64,000 nt of DNA from Streptomyces sp. GS7 (GTDB taxonomy: Bacteria > Actinomycetota > Actinomycetes > Streptomycetales > Streptomycetaceae). The stretch covers positions 3,031,501 to 3,095,500 of the forward strand of contig NZ_CP047146.1 of assembly GCF_009834125.1 (NCBI RefSeq), given 5' to 3'. Under the pieces are notes generated by a model. The model was not told where the DNA came from. It saw only the letters and a list, made by a program, of their open reading frames with translations, and ran no database searches. Of the stretch, positions 8,213-15,435 are shown piece by piece; positions within the stretch are counted from its first letter, which is position 1, and every line of letters begins with the position of its first letter. Made by a program: the position numbers and the translations under genes.

Positions 8213-9528
8213 CGGGCTTCCTCCAGCGGCACGTTGGCGGGCGCGGCGGTGGCGGACGCCGTCGGGGCGGCATCGGCGGTCGCGTCCGGTGGGGCCGTCG
8301 TACGCCTGCCGGACCACCACAGCGCCACGGCGAGCGGAACCAGCCCGACGGCCTGGAGCAGGCACAGGGTCCGCGGCGAGAGGTGGTCGCCGAGCGCGCC
8401 GAAGACCAGTGAGGACAGTGGGAAGGTCGCGCCGAGCAGCGCCTGCATCATGGCGAAGAAGCCCGGCTTGTCCTCTGCCGGGACCAGCCGCTGGAACAGC
8501 GCGACGAACCGCACCCCGATGGCTCCCACGCACCAGCCCGCGACGACCAGGGCCGCGACGGCCGCGGTCCGGTCGGCGAACACGCCGGGCGTGCCGAGGG
8601 CCGCGGCCGTCAGCGCCAGGCAGGCCCCGCCGAGCGTGGTGGCCGATCCCGGCAGCCGCGCGCCGGTGAACGACCCGATGAGCGTGCCGATGCCCAGGGC
8701 CGCTTCCAGCGCGGCCACGGTGGAACCGTGGGCGTGCAGCACGGACCGCGTATACAGGGGCATGACAACGTAGATCGCGGTGGTGAAGAGGTTCACCGCG
8801 GCGAAGCAGAGCAGCACCCGCCGGATGAAGGGGTGGTCGGCCAGGATCTGACGGAGCGTCCGCCGGGACGCCGCATCGCCGGACGGGGCGTCCGCGTCCC
8901 CCACCGCGGTCCCGCGCGGGAAGCGGGTGAGGGCCACCAGCGCGGCGGCGGCGAGGTACGCACCGGCGCATCCGGAGACGATGCCCGTCAGGTCCCAGGC
9001 GTCCACGACGAGCGGTCCGAGCAGCCCGCCGGCCAGGCCGGCCAGGGACTGGGTGGCGAGTTCGAACCCGGTCGCGGCCTCGATGTCGGCGTCGTCGACG
9101 AGTTCGGGGACCGAGGTGGTCAGGCACGGGTCGAAGAGAGCCTGGCAGCCCGCCAGCAGCAGCGCGGCCCCGTAGGCGACGACCGCCGGGGGCGAGGCCG
9201 CGTACGTCCAGCCGGCGGTGGCGGCGGCCACCAGGCCCGCCACGGCGGCGGCCGAACCCAGCACCGTGCGGTGCCGGCAGCGCGCGATGACGGTGGCCAC
9301 CAGCGGGGCGAGCGCCACCGCGGGCAGCGTGCTCACCGCGAGGAACACCCCCGACGCCAGGCCCCGGTCGCCCTCCCCGCCGGCGGCGTGGCCGACCAGC
9401 CACCACACCACGCCGACCTGGAACATCCGGCCCGCGGCCTGGGTGAGCACCTGCGCGGCCCAGACGGCACCGAAGGCCCGGTTGCGCAGCACGACCGGCA
9501 GGCGGCGCGGGGCCGCAACCGGCGTCAT
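8209..9528 (-). CDS. MFS transporter, probable product exporter
   Basis: 439 aa, ATG at 9528 in an ATGA overlap with the PaaK-like gene. About 12 hydrophobic segments are visible, with a long cytoplasmic Ala/Asp-rich loop near the middle (FPRGTAVGDADAPSGDAASR) and an Ala/Pro/Thr-rich C-terminal tail. The N-terminus (VVLRNRAFGAVWAAQVLTQ) is typical of the MFS DHA3-like group (enterobactin-exporter type). Sitting inside the operon between biosynthetic genes, it most likely exports the product or confers self-resistance. Transport direction is inferred. Confidence 0.82.
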   Translation of the reverse strand: MTPVAAPRRLPVVLRNRAFGAVWAAQVLTQAAGRMFQVGVVWWLVGHAAGGEGDRGLASGVFLAVSTLPAVALAPLVATVIARCRHRTVLGSAAAVAGLVAAATAGWTYAASPPAVVAYGAALLLAGCQALFDPCLTTSVPELVDDADIEAATGFELATQSLAGLAGGLLGPLVVDAWDLTGIVSGCAGAYLAAAALVALTRFPRGTAVGDADAPSGDAASRRTLRQILADHPFIRRVLLCFAAVNLFTTAIYVVMPLYTRSVLHAHGSTVAALEAALGIGTLIGSFTGARLPGSATTLGGACLALTAAALGTPGVFADRTAAVAALVVAGWCVGAIGVRFVALFQRLVPAEDKPGFFAMMQALLGATFPLSSLVFGALGDHLSPRTLCLLQAVGLVPLAVALWWSGRRTTAPPDATADAAPTASATAAPANVPLEEAR

Positions 9529-10808
9529 GAGTGCGGCCGTTCGTCGATGACCCGCTTCAGCTTGCCGGTGCGCGGGTTGACGACCAGCTCGCCGTGCCGG
9601 ACCCACTCCACGGCCAGCGGGTGGATGCGAGCCGCCTCGACCTCCTCGGCGTACATCTGCCGGGCCGCGAGGATCTCCTTGGCGACGGCGCCCGCCAGAT
9701 GCCCGAGCCCCGCCTGCTCGGCGTCGCCGCCGGCCGGATCCCCGTCGACGGCCAGCCGCAGGACCAGCCCGTCCCGGCCCTCCCAGCGGCGCACCACGAG
9801 CTGGATGCCGATCACCAGGCCGGTCGGGTCGGCGGCGCGCACCAGGTCGTGCACGTCCTGGGTGTAGAGGGACACCGCACCGATGCGCACGCCTTCCTCG
9901 GCCCGGCCGAGGATCCGGAAGTGCCCGGCGTCGGCGTCGGTCCATTCGGCCCGGTCGCCGACGGGGTAGCGGATGACGGGCATCAGCCGCCGGCGCAGGT
10001 CGGTGACGACGACGCGGCCCGCGACGCCCTCACGGGTGAGGGGCTCGCCGGTGTTCTCGTCCAGGATCTCGACGACGGTGTGCGGCGTGAACGCCCGGTG
10101 GACGCGGGGGTCGGCGCCCGGTACGGCCTGGCCGAGAAGCCCGGAGTCGACACCGGCGTAGCCGATGGAGCGGGCCTGCGCCCGCGGGAACGCCCTGCGG
10201 AGCAGCGGCCGCTGGTCCTCGTACAGTCCCTCGCCGCCGAAGAACAGGATCCGCACGCCGGGAAGTTGGCGCCCGGCCCGTACGAGATGGTCGGCGAGGG
10301 TGCAGAGCGTCGTTGTCGTGCCGGCGACGACATCGACGTCGAATTCCTCCAGCGTGTGCACCGTTGATTCGAGTGGTGCGGCGCCTCCTATCGGCAGCCG
10401 GACGTTGGCGACGGGGGCGCGGTGGAGGGAATCCAGGATGAAGGTGAAGCTCGCATAGAGTTCGCCGGCGTAGAAGAGGTCGGCGACCCGGTGGCCGGGG
10501 CGCAGCCCGGCCTCGACGAGTCCGCCGCCGAACGCGGAGGTGAATTCCCGCCATTCCTCACGGGTATAGACGGAGAACTTCGGGGAGCCGGTGGTGCCGC
10601 CGCTCTTGAAAACCACCGCCTCATCGAGCGGTCCGGTCAAAAGACGGTTGTCGCGCGGGGTGTTGGCGCGCCAGAATGCGTCCTGGGGGACGACCGGCAG
10701 TGCGGTCAACTCGTCCACGTGGTCGGGGAGTCCCGCGTAGAGCTCCCGGTAGAAGGGCGAGTTGCGCCGCACGAAGCGTATGAGTTCCGTTAATTGTTGA
10801 ACGGGCAT
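9525..10808 (-). CDS. PaaK-like adenylate-forming enzyme, first gene of the operon
   Basis: 427 aa. I chose the ATG at 10808, which has AGGA five bases upstream, over the one at 10829, which has no ribosome site. The nucleotide loop VVFKSGGTTGSPKFSVYT is near residue 70, with DLFYAGELYASFTFILDSLH, FFGGEGLYEDQRPLLRRAF, VIRYPVGDRAEW and the C-terminal Gly-Lys motif NPRTGKLKRVI. These are hallmarks of the phenylacetate-CoA-ligase-like branch of ANL enzymes. It resembles the fused domain of the LuxC gene more than LuxE, so the operon holds three acid-activating domains. The stop overlaps the MFS start (ATGA). Confidence 0.8.
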   Translation of the reverse strand: MPVQQLTELIRFVRRNSPFYRELYAGLPDHVDELTALPVVPQDAFWRANTPRDNRLLTGPLDEAVVFKSGGTTGSPKFSVYTREEWREFTSAFGGGLVEAGLRPGHRVADLFYAGELYASFTFILDSLHRAPVANVRLPIGGAAPLESTVHTLEEFDVDVVAGTTTTLCTLADHLVRAGRQLPGVRILFFGGEGLYEDQRPLLRRAFPRAQARSIGYAGVDSGLLGQAVPGADPRVHRAFTPHTVVEILDENTGEPLTREGVAGRVVVTDLRRRLMPVIRYPVGDRAEWTDADAGHFRILGRAEEGVRIGAVSLYTQDVHDLVRAADPTGLVIGIQLVVRRWEGRDGLVLRLAVDGDPAGGDAEQAGLGHLAGAVAKEILAARQMYAEEVEAARIHPLAVEWVRHGELVVNPRTGKLKRVIDERPHS

Positions 10809-11053
10809 TGCTTTCCTGTTTTTTGGCATTCGGAAGGAACTGGCGCCACGGGGTGTGCGGCGCCAGTTCTTGGCGTGGTGTCAGCGGCGGGCCGCTCGGG
10901 AATCCCGGTCGGGGCTTCTTCGTAGCGGCATTCGGTGGCGACTGCTTCGATCGGTGATGTTATGTCATGAACGATGTTCCGGGTGACGACCGACTCCGTC
11001 GTCAACGGGTTTTTTATACCAGACGCATTACAGTGGATGCCCCACGCATCCAC
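10790..11053 (-). CDS. Possible 87-aa peptide ahead of the operon
   Basis: ATG at 11053 has AGGA nine bases upstream, and the frame runs to a stop that overlaps the PaaK-like gene start by 19 bases. The peptide begins MDAWGIHCNASGIKNPLTTE and ends VPSECQKTGKQCPFNN, with four cysteines. Third-position GC (about 60%) is well below the neighbours, so it could be chance translation of a leader. An extended -10 box lies inside this frame, which argues against its expression from that promoter. No family recognised. Confidence 0.25.
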   Translation of the reverse strand: MDAWGIHCNASGIKNPLTTESVVTRNIVHDITSPIEAVATECRYEEAPTGIPERPAADTTPRTGAAHPVAPVPSECQKTGKQCPFNN

Positions 11054-11192
11054 CCGGTTCCTTTGCTCGTGGTGACGTACCTCACCAAGCGGCTTTAGCG
11101 CGCGCCGGCCGGATGCCGGTGAATGGCCGAATGTCGAACACCGTTAGCTGCAAAAAGAGTTCGTGATCCGCATAACCATGCGTCGGCGCGCG
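10809..11192 (-). promoter_or_regulatory. Leader and promoter region of the LuxC/LuxE operon
   Basis: About 380 bases of relatively AT-rich sequence upstream of the operon. On the minus strand an extended -10 box (TGGTATAAA, TATAAA at 11018-11013) predicts a start near 11005 and a leader of about 200 bases. Dyads flank it: GTGGATGC/GCATCCAC (11033-11053), TGACGAC/GTCGTCA just downstream of the -10, and TGGTGA/TCACCA about 80 bases upstream. These could be operators. Confidence 0.5.
10835..10871 (-). promoter_or_regulatory. Leader hairpin just before the first operon gene
   Basis: A 13-bp stem (one G-U pair) with an 11-base loop ends about 27 bases before the start codon at 10808. No U-tract follows, so it may act as an attenuator, an mRNA stabiliser or a protein-binding element rather than a simple terminator. 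Confidence 0.55.
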
Positions 11193-11969
11193 TCAGGTGA
11201 CCGAGAAGCCGCCGTCCACGAACACCGTCTGGCCGGTCACATACGCCGCACCCGGACCGGCCAGGAACACCGCGGCGCCCGCGACATCGGCCGGCTCGCC
11301 GTTGCGTCCGGCCATCGTGCGGCGGGCCATCGCCTCGGCGCGCACCGGGTCGGCGAAGACCGCCTCGTTGAGCGAGGTGTGGACGAAGCCGGGCGCCAGG
11401 GCGTTGACGCTCACGCCGTGCCGGGACCACGCCTCCGCCTGGGAGCGGGTCAGGGCCGCGAGCCCCGCCTTGGAGACCCCGTACGCACCGCTGTTGCCGA
11501 ACGCCCGGACCGACTGCTGGGAGGCGATGTGCAGGATCCGCCCCCAGCCGCGGTCCGCCATCCCGGGTCCGAAGCGCTGCCCGAGCAGGAACGCGGCATC
11601 CAGGTTGACGGCCATCGTGCGATCCCAGTCGGCGGTGCTCAACTCGCCCATCGGCGGACGGGGGTTGACGCCGGCGGCATGGACCAGGATGTCGGGCTCG
11701 CCGAAGCGCCGTACCGCCTCCGCCGCGCCCTCCCGCAGCGCGTCCCGGTCGCCCAGGTCGGCGGCGACCCAGTCCGCCGCGCAGCCCGCCGCCCGCAACT
11801 CCCCGGCGGCGGTGCGCAACGGATCCTCCCGGCGGGCCATCAGGACCACCTCGGCCCCGGCGCGGCCCAGCGCCTCGGCGATGGCCCGGCCGATCCCGGA
11901 ACTGCCTCCGGTGACCAGGGCCCGGCGGCCGGTGAGGGAGAAGAGCGCGTCAAGATAGGCGGCGGACAT
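11193..11969 (-). CDS. SDR-family oxidoreductase
   Basis: 258 aa; the ATG at 11969 has an excellent ribosome site (AGGAGGT). Classical short-chain dehydrogenase: cofactor motif VTGGSSGIGRAIAEALG near residue 15, HAAGVNPRPP, catalytic Ser in ILHIASQQSVRAFGNSGAYG and the Tyr-x-x-x-Lys pair (YGVSK), then PGFVHTSLNEAVF and a C-terminal GQTVFVDGGFSVT. It is on the same strand as and upstream of the LuxC/LuxE operon, separated by the leader region, so it could reduce an aldehyde or ketone from that pathway. Membership is inferred only from position. Confidence 0.88.
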   Translation of the reverse strand: MSAAYLDALFSLTGRRALVTGGSSGIGRAIAEALGRAGAEVVLMARREDPLRTAAGELRAAGCAADWVAADLGDRDALREGAAEAVRRFGEPDILVHAAGVNPRPPMGELSTADWDRTMAVNLDAAFLLGQRFGPGMADRGWGRILHIASQQSVRAFGNSGAYGVSKAGLAALTRSQAEAWSRHGVSVNALAPGFVHTSLNEAVFADPVRAEAMARRTMAGRNGEPADVAGAAVFLAGPGAAYVTGQTVFVDGGFSVT

Positions 11970-12160
11970 GGGGGGTTGACCTCCTGCGGGGTACGGAACG
12001 GGGTAGGGCCGGGGGCGGCTCGTGGCCCGACGATCACACACCCCGCCGGCCGCCGGAAGCCGCCGCGCGACGGGCGGTCGGCTTCCCGGAGCCGGCGCGC
12101 GGCGCCGATCGGGACCGGCGGAACACGTGCTTCCGCGCCCGGCGGGGGCATCATCACGCG

Positions 12161-12685
12161 ATGGAGCCCACGCTGCCGGTCCTGTTCCTGGACGTCGACG
12201 GACCGCTCAACCCCTGGATGGCGAAGCCGCACCGGCGTCCCGACGGGTACACCGCGCTGCGGATGCGCCCCACCGGCTGGGAACCGCCGCGCCCGCCGCT
12301 GTGGGTATGGCTGAATCCGGACCACGGACCGCTGCTGATGGGGCTGGGTTGCCGGCTGGTCTGGGCCACTACCTGGCAGGCGGAGGCGAACGCCTGGATA
12401 GCGCCGGTGCTGGGCCTGCCGGAACTGCCCGTGGTGCACTGGCCGCGGCTGCACCGGCGGGACCCGGAACGTGTGCACTGGAAGACCCGGCACCTCGTCG
12501 ACGTCGCGGCCGGGCGGCCGTTCGCCTGGGTGGACGACGAGATCGGTCGGTGGGACACGGTGTGGATCGCCCGCCACCACCCGGGCGCCGCCCTCCCCTA
12601 CCGGGTCGATCCGGCCACCGGGCTGCGGCCGGACGACTTCGCGGTGCTGCGGGAGTGGGCGGCGGGGCAGACGGCGGGGGCGTAG
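12161..12685 (+). CDS. Small HAD-domain protein
   Basis: 174 aa. The N-terminal LFLDVDGPLNPWMA carries the DxD nucleophile motif of HAD phosphatases; GCRLVWATTWQAEAN supplies the Thr motif and FAWVDDEIGRWDTVW the acidic metal-binding motif. This arrangement matches the HAD-domain proteins common in Streptomyces that lack a cap domain. It is transcribed divergently from the SDR gene. Substrate unknown. Confidence 0.75.
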   Translation: MEPTLPVLFLDVDGPLNPWMAKPHRRPDGYTALRMRPTGWEPPRPPLWVWLNPDHGPLLMGLGCRLVWATTWQAEANAWIAPVLGLPELPVVHWPRLHRRDPERVHWKTRHLVDVAAGRPFAWVDDEIGRWDTVWIARHHPGAALPYRVDPATGLRPDDFAVLREWAAGQTAGA

Positions 12686-12752
12686 CGCCCGTCCGGTGGA
12701 CCCTGGCCGGTCCCGTACGGCGCTCCCCGCCGCGCGGGTGCCCGCACCCGTC

Positions 12753-13517
12753 TCAGCCGACCAGGTCCAGCACCGGCCGCAGCCCGTCCGGGCGGCGGTC
12801 CACGGGGAGATGGTCCACCGGCAGGTAGGCGCAGCCCAGGGCGGTGGCGCCGCCGTCCGCGGTGCGGTCGTCGCCGACCATCAGGACGCCGGCGGGGGCG
12901 AGGCCCAGCTCCCGGCAGGCGAGGGCGAAGAGGGCCGGGTCGGGTTTCTGGCGGCCGTGTTCGTACGAGAGCACGCAGGCGTCCAGATAGCGGTCGAGGC
13001 CGTGGGCGCGCAGGACCGGGCGCAGGTCCCAGCCGATGTTGCTGACGACGCCGGTGCGGATACCGCGGCGGTGCAGTTCCGCCAGCACCCCGGCGGCGTC
13101 GGGGTAGGGGATCCAGGCGTCCGGGGTGCGGTGGCGGTCGTAAAGCGCGTCGTAGAGGGAGTCCGGCAACTCGGGCCGGGGGAGCGGGACCCGGCGGGCC
13201 AGCGCGGTGTAGAGCGCGCGGTGGCAACGGGCGTCGCGGTCCCGGACCTCCCACAGGGCGCGGAGCCCGGCGGGCAGCTCGGCCAGAGAGGGAGAGGCGC
13301 CACCGGGGAGGGCGCCGGCGCGCTCCAGTGCGGCGGCCAGCCGGGCGATCCCGGCGTCGTCCAGCACGGCGGCACCGGCCGCACCGGCCGCGGCCAGGGC
13401 CGCGCGCAGCCAGGACTCGGCCGGCTCGATACGGAGCAGGGTGCCGGAGAAGTCGAAGAGCACACCCCGGATCCGGCCCGCGGTCCCGTGGGTGCCGTCG
13501 TCGTCGCTCGTCGTCAT
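12753..13517 (-). CDS. HAD-superfamily hydrolase with helical cap
   Basis: 254 aa from the ATG at 13517, chosen because GAGG lies nine bases upstream; an ATG three codons earlier touches that ribosome site. Motif I is GVLFDFSGTLL, where the second Asp of DxD is replaced by Ser. Motif II is GVVSNIGWD, the Lys is in HGRQKPDPALF and motif III is VLMVGDDRTADGGA. The Ser change in motif I would weaken classical phosphatase chemistry, so a dehalogenase-like or altered activity is possible. It ends next to the small HAD gene (convergent). Confidence 0.75.
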   Translation of the reverse strand: MTTSDDDGTHGTAGRIRGVLFDFSGTLLRIEPAESWLRAALAAAGAAGAAVLDDAGIARLAAALERAGALPGGASPSLAELPAGLRALWEVRDRDARCHRALYTALARRVPLPRPELPDSLYDALYDRHRTPDAWIPYPDAAGVLAELHRRGIRTGVVSNIGWDLRPVLRAHGLDRYLDACVLSYEHGRQKPDPALFALACRELGLAPAGVLMVGDDRTADGGATALGCAYLPVDHLPVDRRPDGLRPVLDLVG

Positions 13518-13549
13518 GGTCGCCATCCTCGCGGGTCGGCGGCGGTCGG

Positions 13550-14485
13550 TCAGGTCAGCGCGCGCAGGCCCGGCATGAACGTCACCAGCAGCGGGATCGC
13601 GGGGACCAGCAGCGCGCACGCGGTCAGCCGCAGCCGCCGCGCCGGGGTGAAGCGGGCGCCCGGGGCCAGCAGCCGGTCGACCCGCTGCGGGACCTGCGCG
13701 TGCTGGTCCGGGCAGGGGCCGAACACCCCGCGGTCCTCGTTCAGTTGGACCAGGGCGAGCGCTATCGTGACCCGGCCGAACCGGCGTGAGGCGACATCGT
13801 CGGCGGCCATCTCGACCAGCCGGTGCACCTGGTCGCGGAAGGCGGCGAAGACCGGGATCTGCGGGAAGCCGGCGGCCAGCGCCGACGCGCAGTGCAGCAG
13901 CACGTCGTGCCGGGCCCGGGCATGGCCCTGCTCGTGGGCGATCAGCGCATCGAGCTGACGCCCCTTCAGCCGCTGCAACGCCGAGGTGGTGATGACCAGT
14001 TGGGGCGAGGAGTGGTGCAGCCACCAGGCGCCCGGGCGGCCGTCCTCCAGCACCACCAGGCGGCCGTCGCGGGGGTCCTCGCCGGGCAGCAGCGGCGAGC
14101 GCCGCAGCAGATCGGCCCGGCGCTGCCGGCGGCGGGCGCGGGCCGCCCCCACCTCACGGGTCAGCGCGAACGCCGTCCACGCGCCGCCGCCCGCCAGCAG
14201 GACGGCCAGCACCCCGGCCCAGGGCCCGTACGTGTTGAGGGCGTACGCCTCGACGACCGCCCGCGGGGCCGGTCCGAACACCGGGCTGCGGACCTGCTCC
14301 CACGCGGCGGCGGCGGTCAGCGCCATGGCCAGCACGCAGCACAGCAGGACTCCGGCGACCACGCACTGCCACACCCACAGGGCCAGCACCGGCTCGCGGT
14401 CGGGCCAGTCCGAACGGGCCATCAGCCGGGGCGCGGTGGCCGCGGCCAGCACGCCGAGAACCATCAGCGCGAGGGGGACCATCAT
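13550..14485 (-). CDS. M56-family membrane metallopeptidase
   Basis: 311 aa. Hydrophobic N-terminal segments (residues 1-20, about 37-63 and 85-107), the zinc motif HEQGHARARHDVL near residue 188, MAADDVASRR downstream and a final transmembrane segment. This is the BlaR1-like M56 peptidase topology without a sensor domain. Such genes usually sit with a BlaI/CopY repressor, but none is visible here. A DUF5134 gene lies directly upstream, as often in Streptomyces. Two adjacent ATGs (14485, 14482) make the start uncertain by one codon. Confidence 0.85.
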   Translation of the reverse strand: MMVPLALMVLGVLAAATAPRLMARSDWPDREPVLALWVWQCVVAGVLLCCVLAMALTAAAAWEQVRSPVFGPAPRAVVEAYALNTYGPWAGVLAVLLAGGGAWTAFALTREVGAARARRRQRRADLLRRSPLLPGEDPRDGRLVVLEDGRPGAWWLHHSSPQLVITTSALQRLKGRQLDALIAHEQGHARARHDVLLHCASALAAGFPQIPVFAAFRDQVHRLVEMAADDVASRRFGRVTIALALVQLNEDRGVFGPCPDQHAQVPQRVDRLLAPGARFTPARRLRLTACALLVPAIPLLVTFMPGLRALT

Positions 14486-14545
14486 GCCGTCACCCTATGA
14501 GCGGCCCGCTACCGGTTGGTACGGTCGCACCGAGGATGTGACGTA

Positions 14546-14559
14546 CGCCACGCGTGGCG
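14546..14559. promoter_or_regulatory. 14-bp palindrome upstream of the M56 gene
   Basis: CGCCACGCGTGGCG is a perfect palindrome 61-74 bases upstream of the M56 start. Its position suits an operator; the binding protein is unknown. Confidence 0.4.
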
Positions 14560-14641
14560 GAAGTGTCGCACGTGGCCGATACGGAGCGGTGCGGCCCCCA
14601 CGGTCCGGCGGGGACGGTATGCCCCGGCTCCGCCCGGGCGT

Positions 14642-15232
14642 TCACAGCGCCAGCAGCATGGCGAGCATGCCGATACCCATGGCCACCTGGCAGGCCCGCA
14701 GCACGACGGGCGGTCCGGCCGCCGCCCCGGTGGCCGTTCCGATGGCCGGGGCCAGCCGGATCCCGGCGGCGATCACGTACACCGCGTAGTACGCCAGCAG
14801 CAGTCCGGTCAGCAGCGGCACCCCGGCCGGGGCCGCATGCGCCCTCCCGCCCATGCCGTCCATGCCGCCCGCGCCCGCCATTCCCGCCATCCCGGCCATG
14901 CCGCCGGCGCCGTGCGCCCCGCTCATACCGGCCATCGCGAGCGCCATGTAGACCATCGCCGCCATGCCCACCGCATGGTGCAGATGGCGGCGGGCCAGCG
15001 CCCACAGCCCGGCCGGGCCGAAGACCGCGGTGAACAGCCAGGGCGACCACGCGGGCGGCGCCACGGCGGACGCGGGCAGCGCCATCACCGCCATGCCCAA
15101 CGCCATCAGGCCCTCGCCGCGCGCCGTCCTGCGCACCGCGGCCGGACCGGTACGCATACGGGACAGGCAGTACGCGCCGGCGCCGGCGCACAGCAGCACC
15201 AGCAGCCAGCCGACCAGCGGAGGTGTGTGCAC
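14642..15232 (-). CDS. DUF5134 membrane protein, Met/His-rich
   Basis: 196 aa from a GTG at 15232 with GGGAGG six bases upstream. Five to six hydrophobic segments are visible. A Met/Gly-rich internal stretch (GMSGAHGAGGMAGMAGMAG) follows HLHHAVGMAAMVYMALAM, and such Met and His clusters in a membrane protein suggest metal, possibly copper, contact. It is upstream of the M56 peptidase on the same strand, separated by about 160 bases. Function of the family is not established. Confidence 0.7.
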   Translation of the reverse strand: MHTPPLVGWLLVLLCAGAGAYCLSRMRTGPAAVRRTARGEGLMALGMAVMALPASAVAPPAWSPWLFTAVFGPAGLWALARRHLHHAVGMAAMVYMALAMAGMSGAHGAGGMAGMAGMAGAGGMDGMGGRAHAAPAGVPLLTGLLLAYYAVYVIAAGIRLAPAIGTATGAAAGPPVVLRACQVAMGIGMLAMLLAL

Positions 15233-15435
15233 GGGGCGCCTCCCCGGGGATCCGTGCGGAGCGCGATCACGGCCGGATCGCGAGGGTCGGTGCGATACGC
15301 CCGCAGGATGCCCGTCCGGACCCCGGCACACGGGAGCGCACGGGCGCACCCGGGGAGCGCAGGGAGTGCGGAGCCGGCCGCGGCGCCACCCCGGGCGGCC
15401 GGTGAGCTCCCCCGCACCGGCGCGCGCCGCTCCGG

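Noticed and set aside
3190..10808. Bioluminescence operon
   Set aside because: LuxC and LuxE families are present but luxA, luxB, luxD and luxG are absent from the window, so light production is not supported.
13550..14485. Beta-lactam sensor BlaR1
   Set aside because: The zinc motif and helices match M56, but there is no C-terminal penicillin-binding domain and no BlaI gene.
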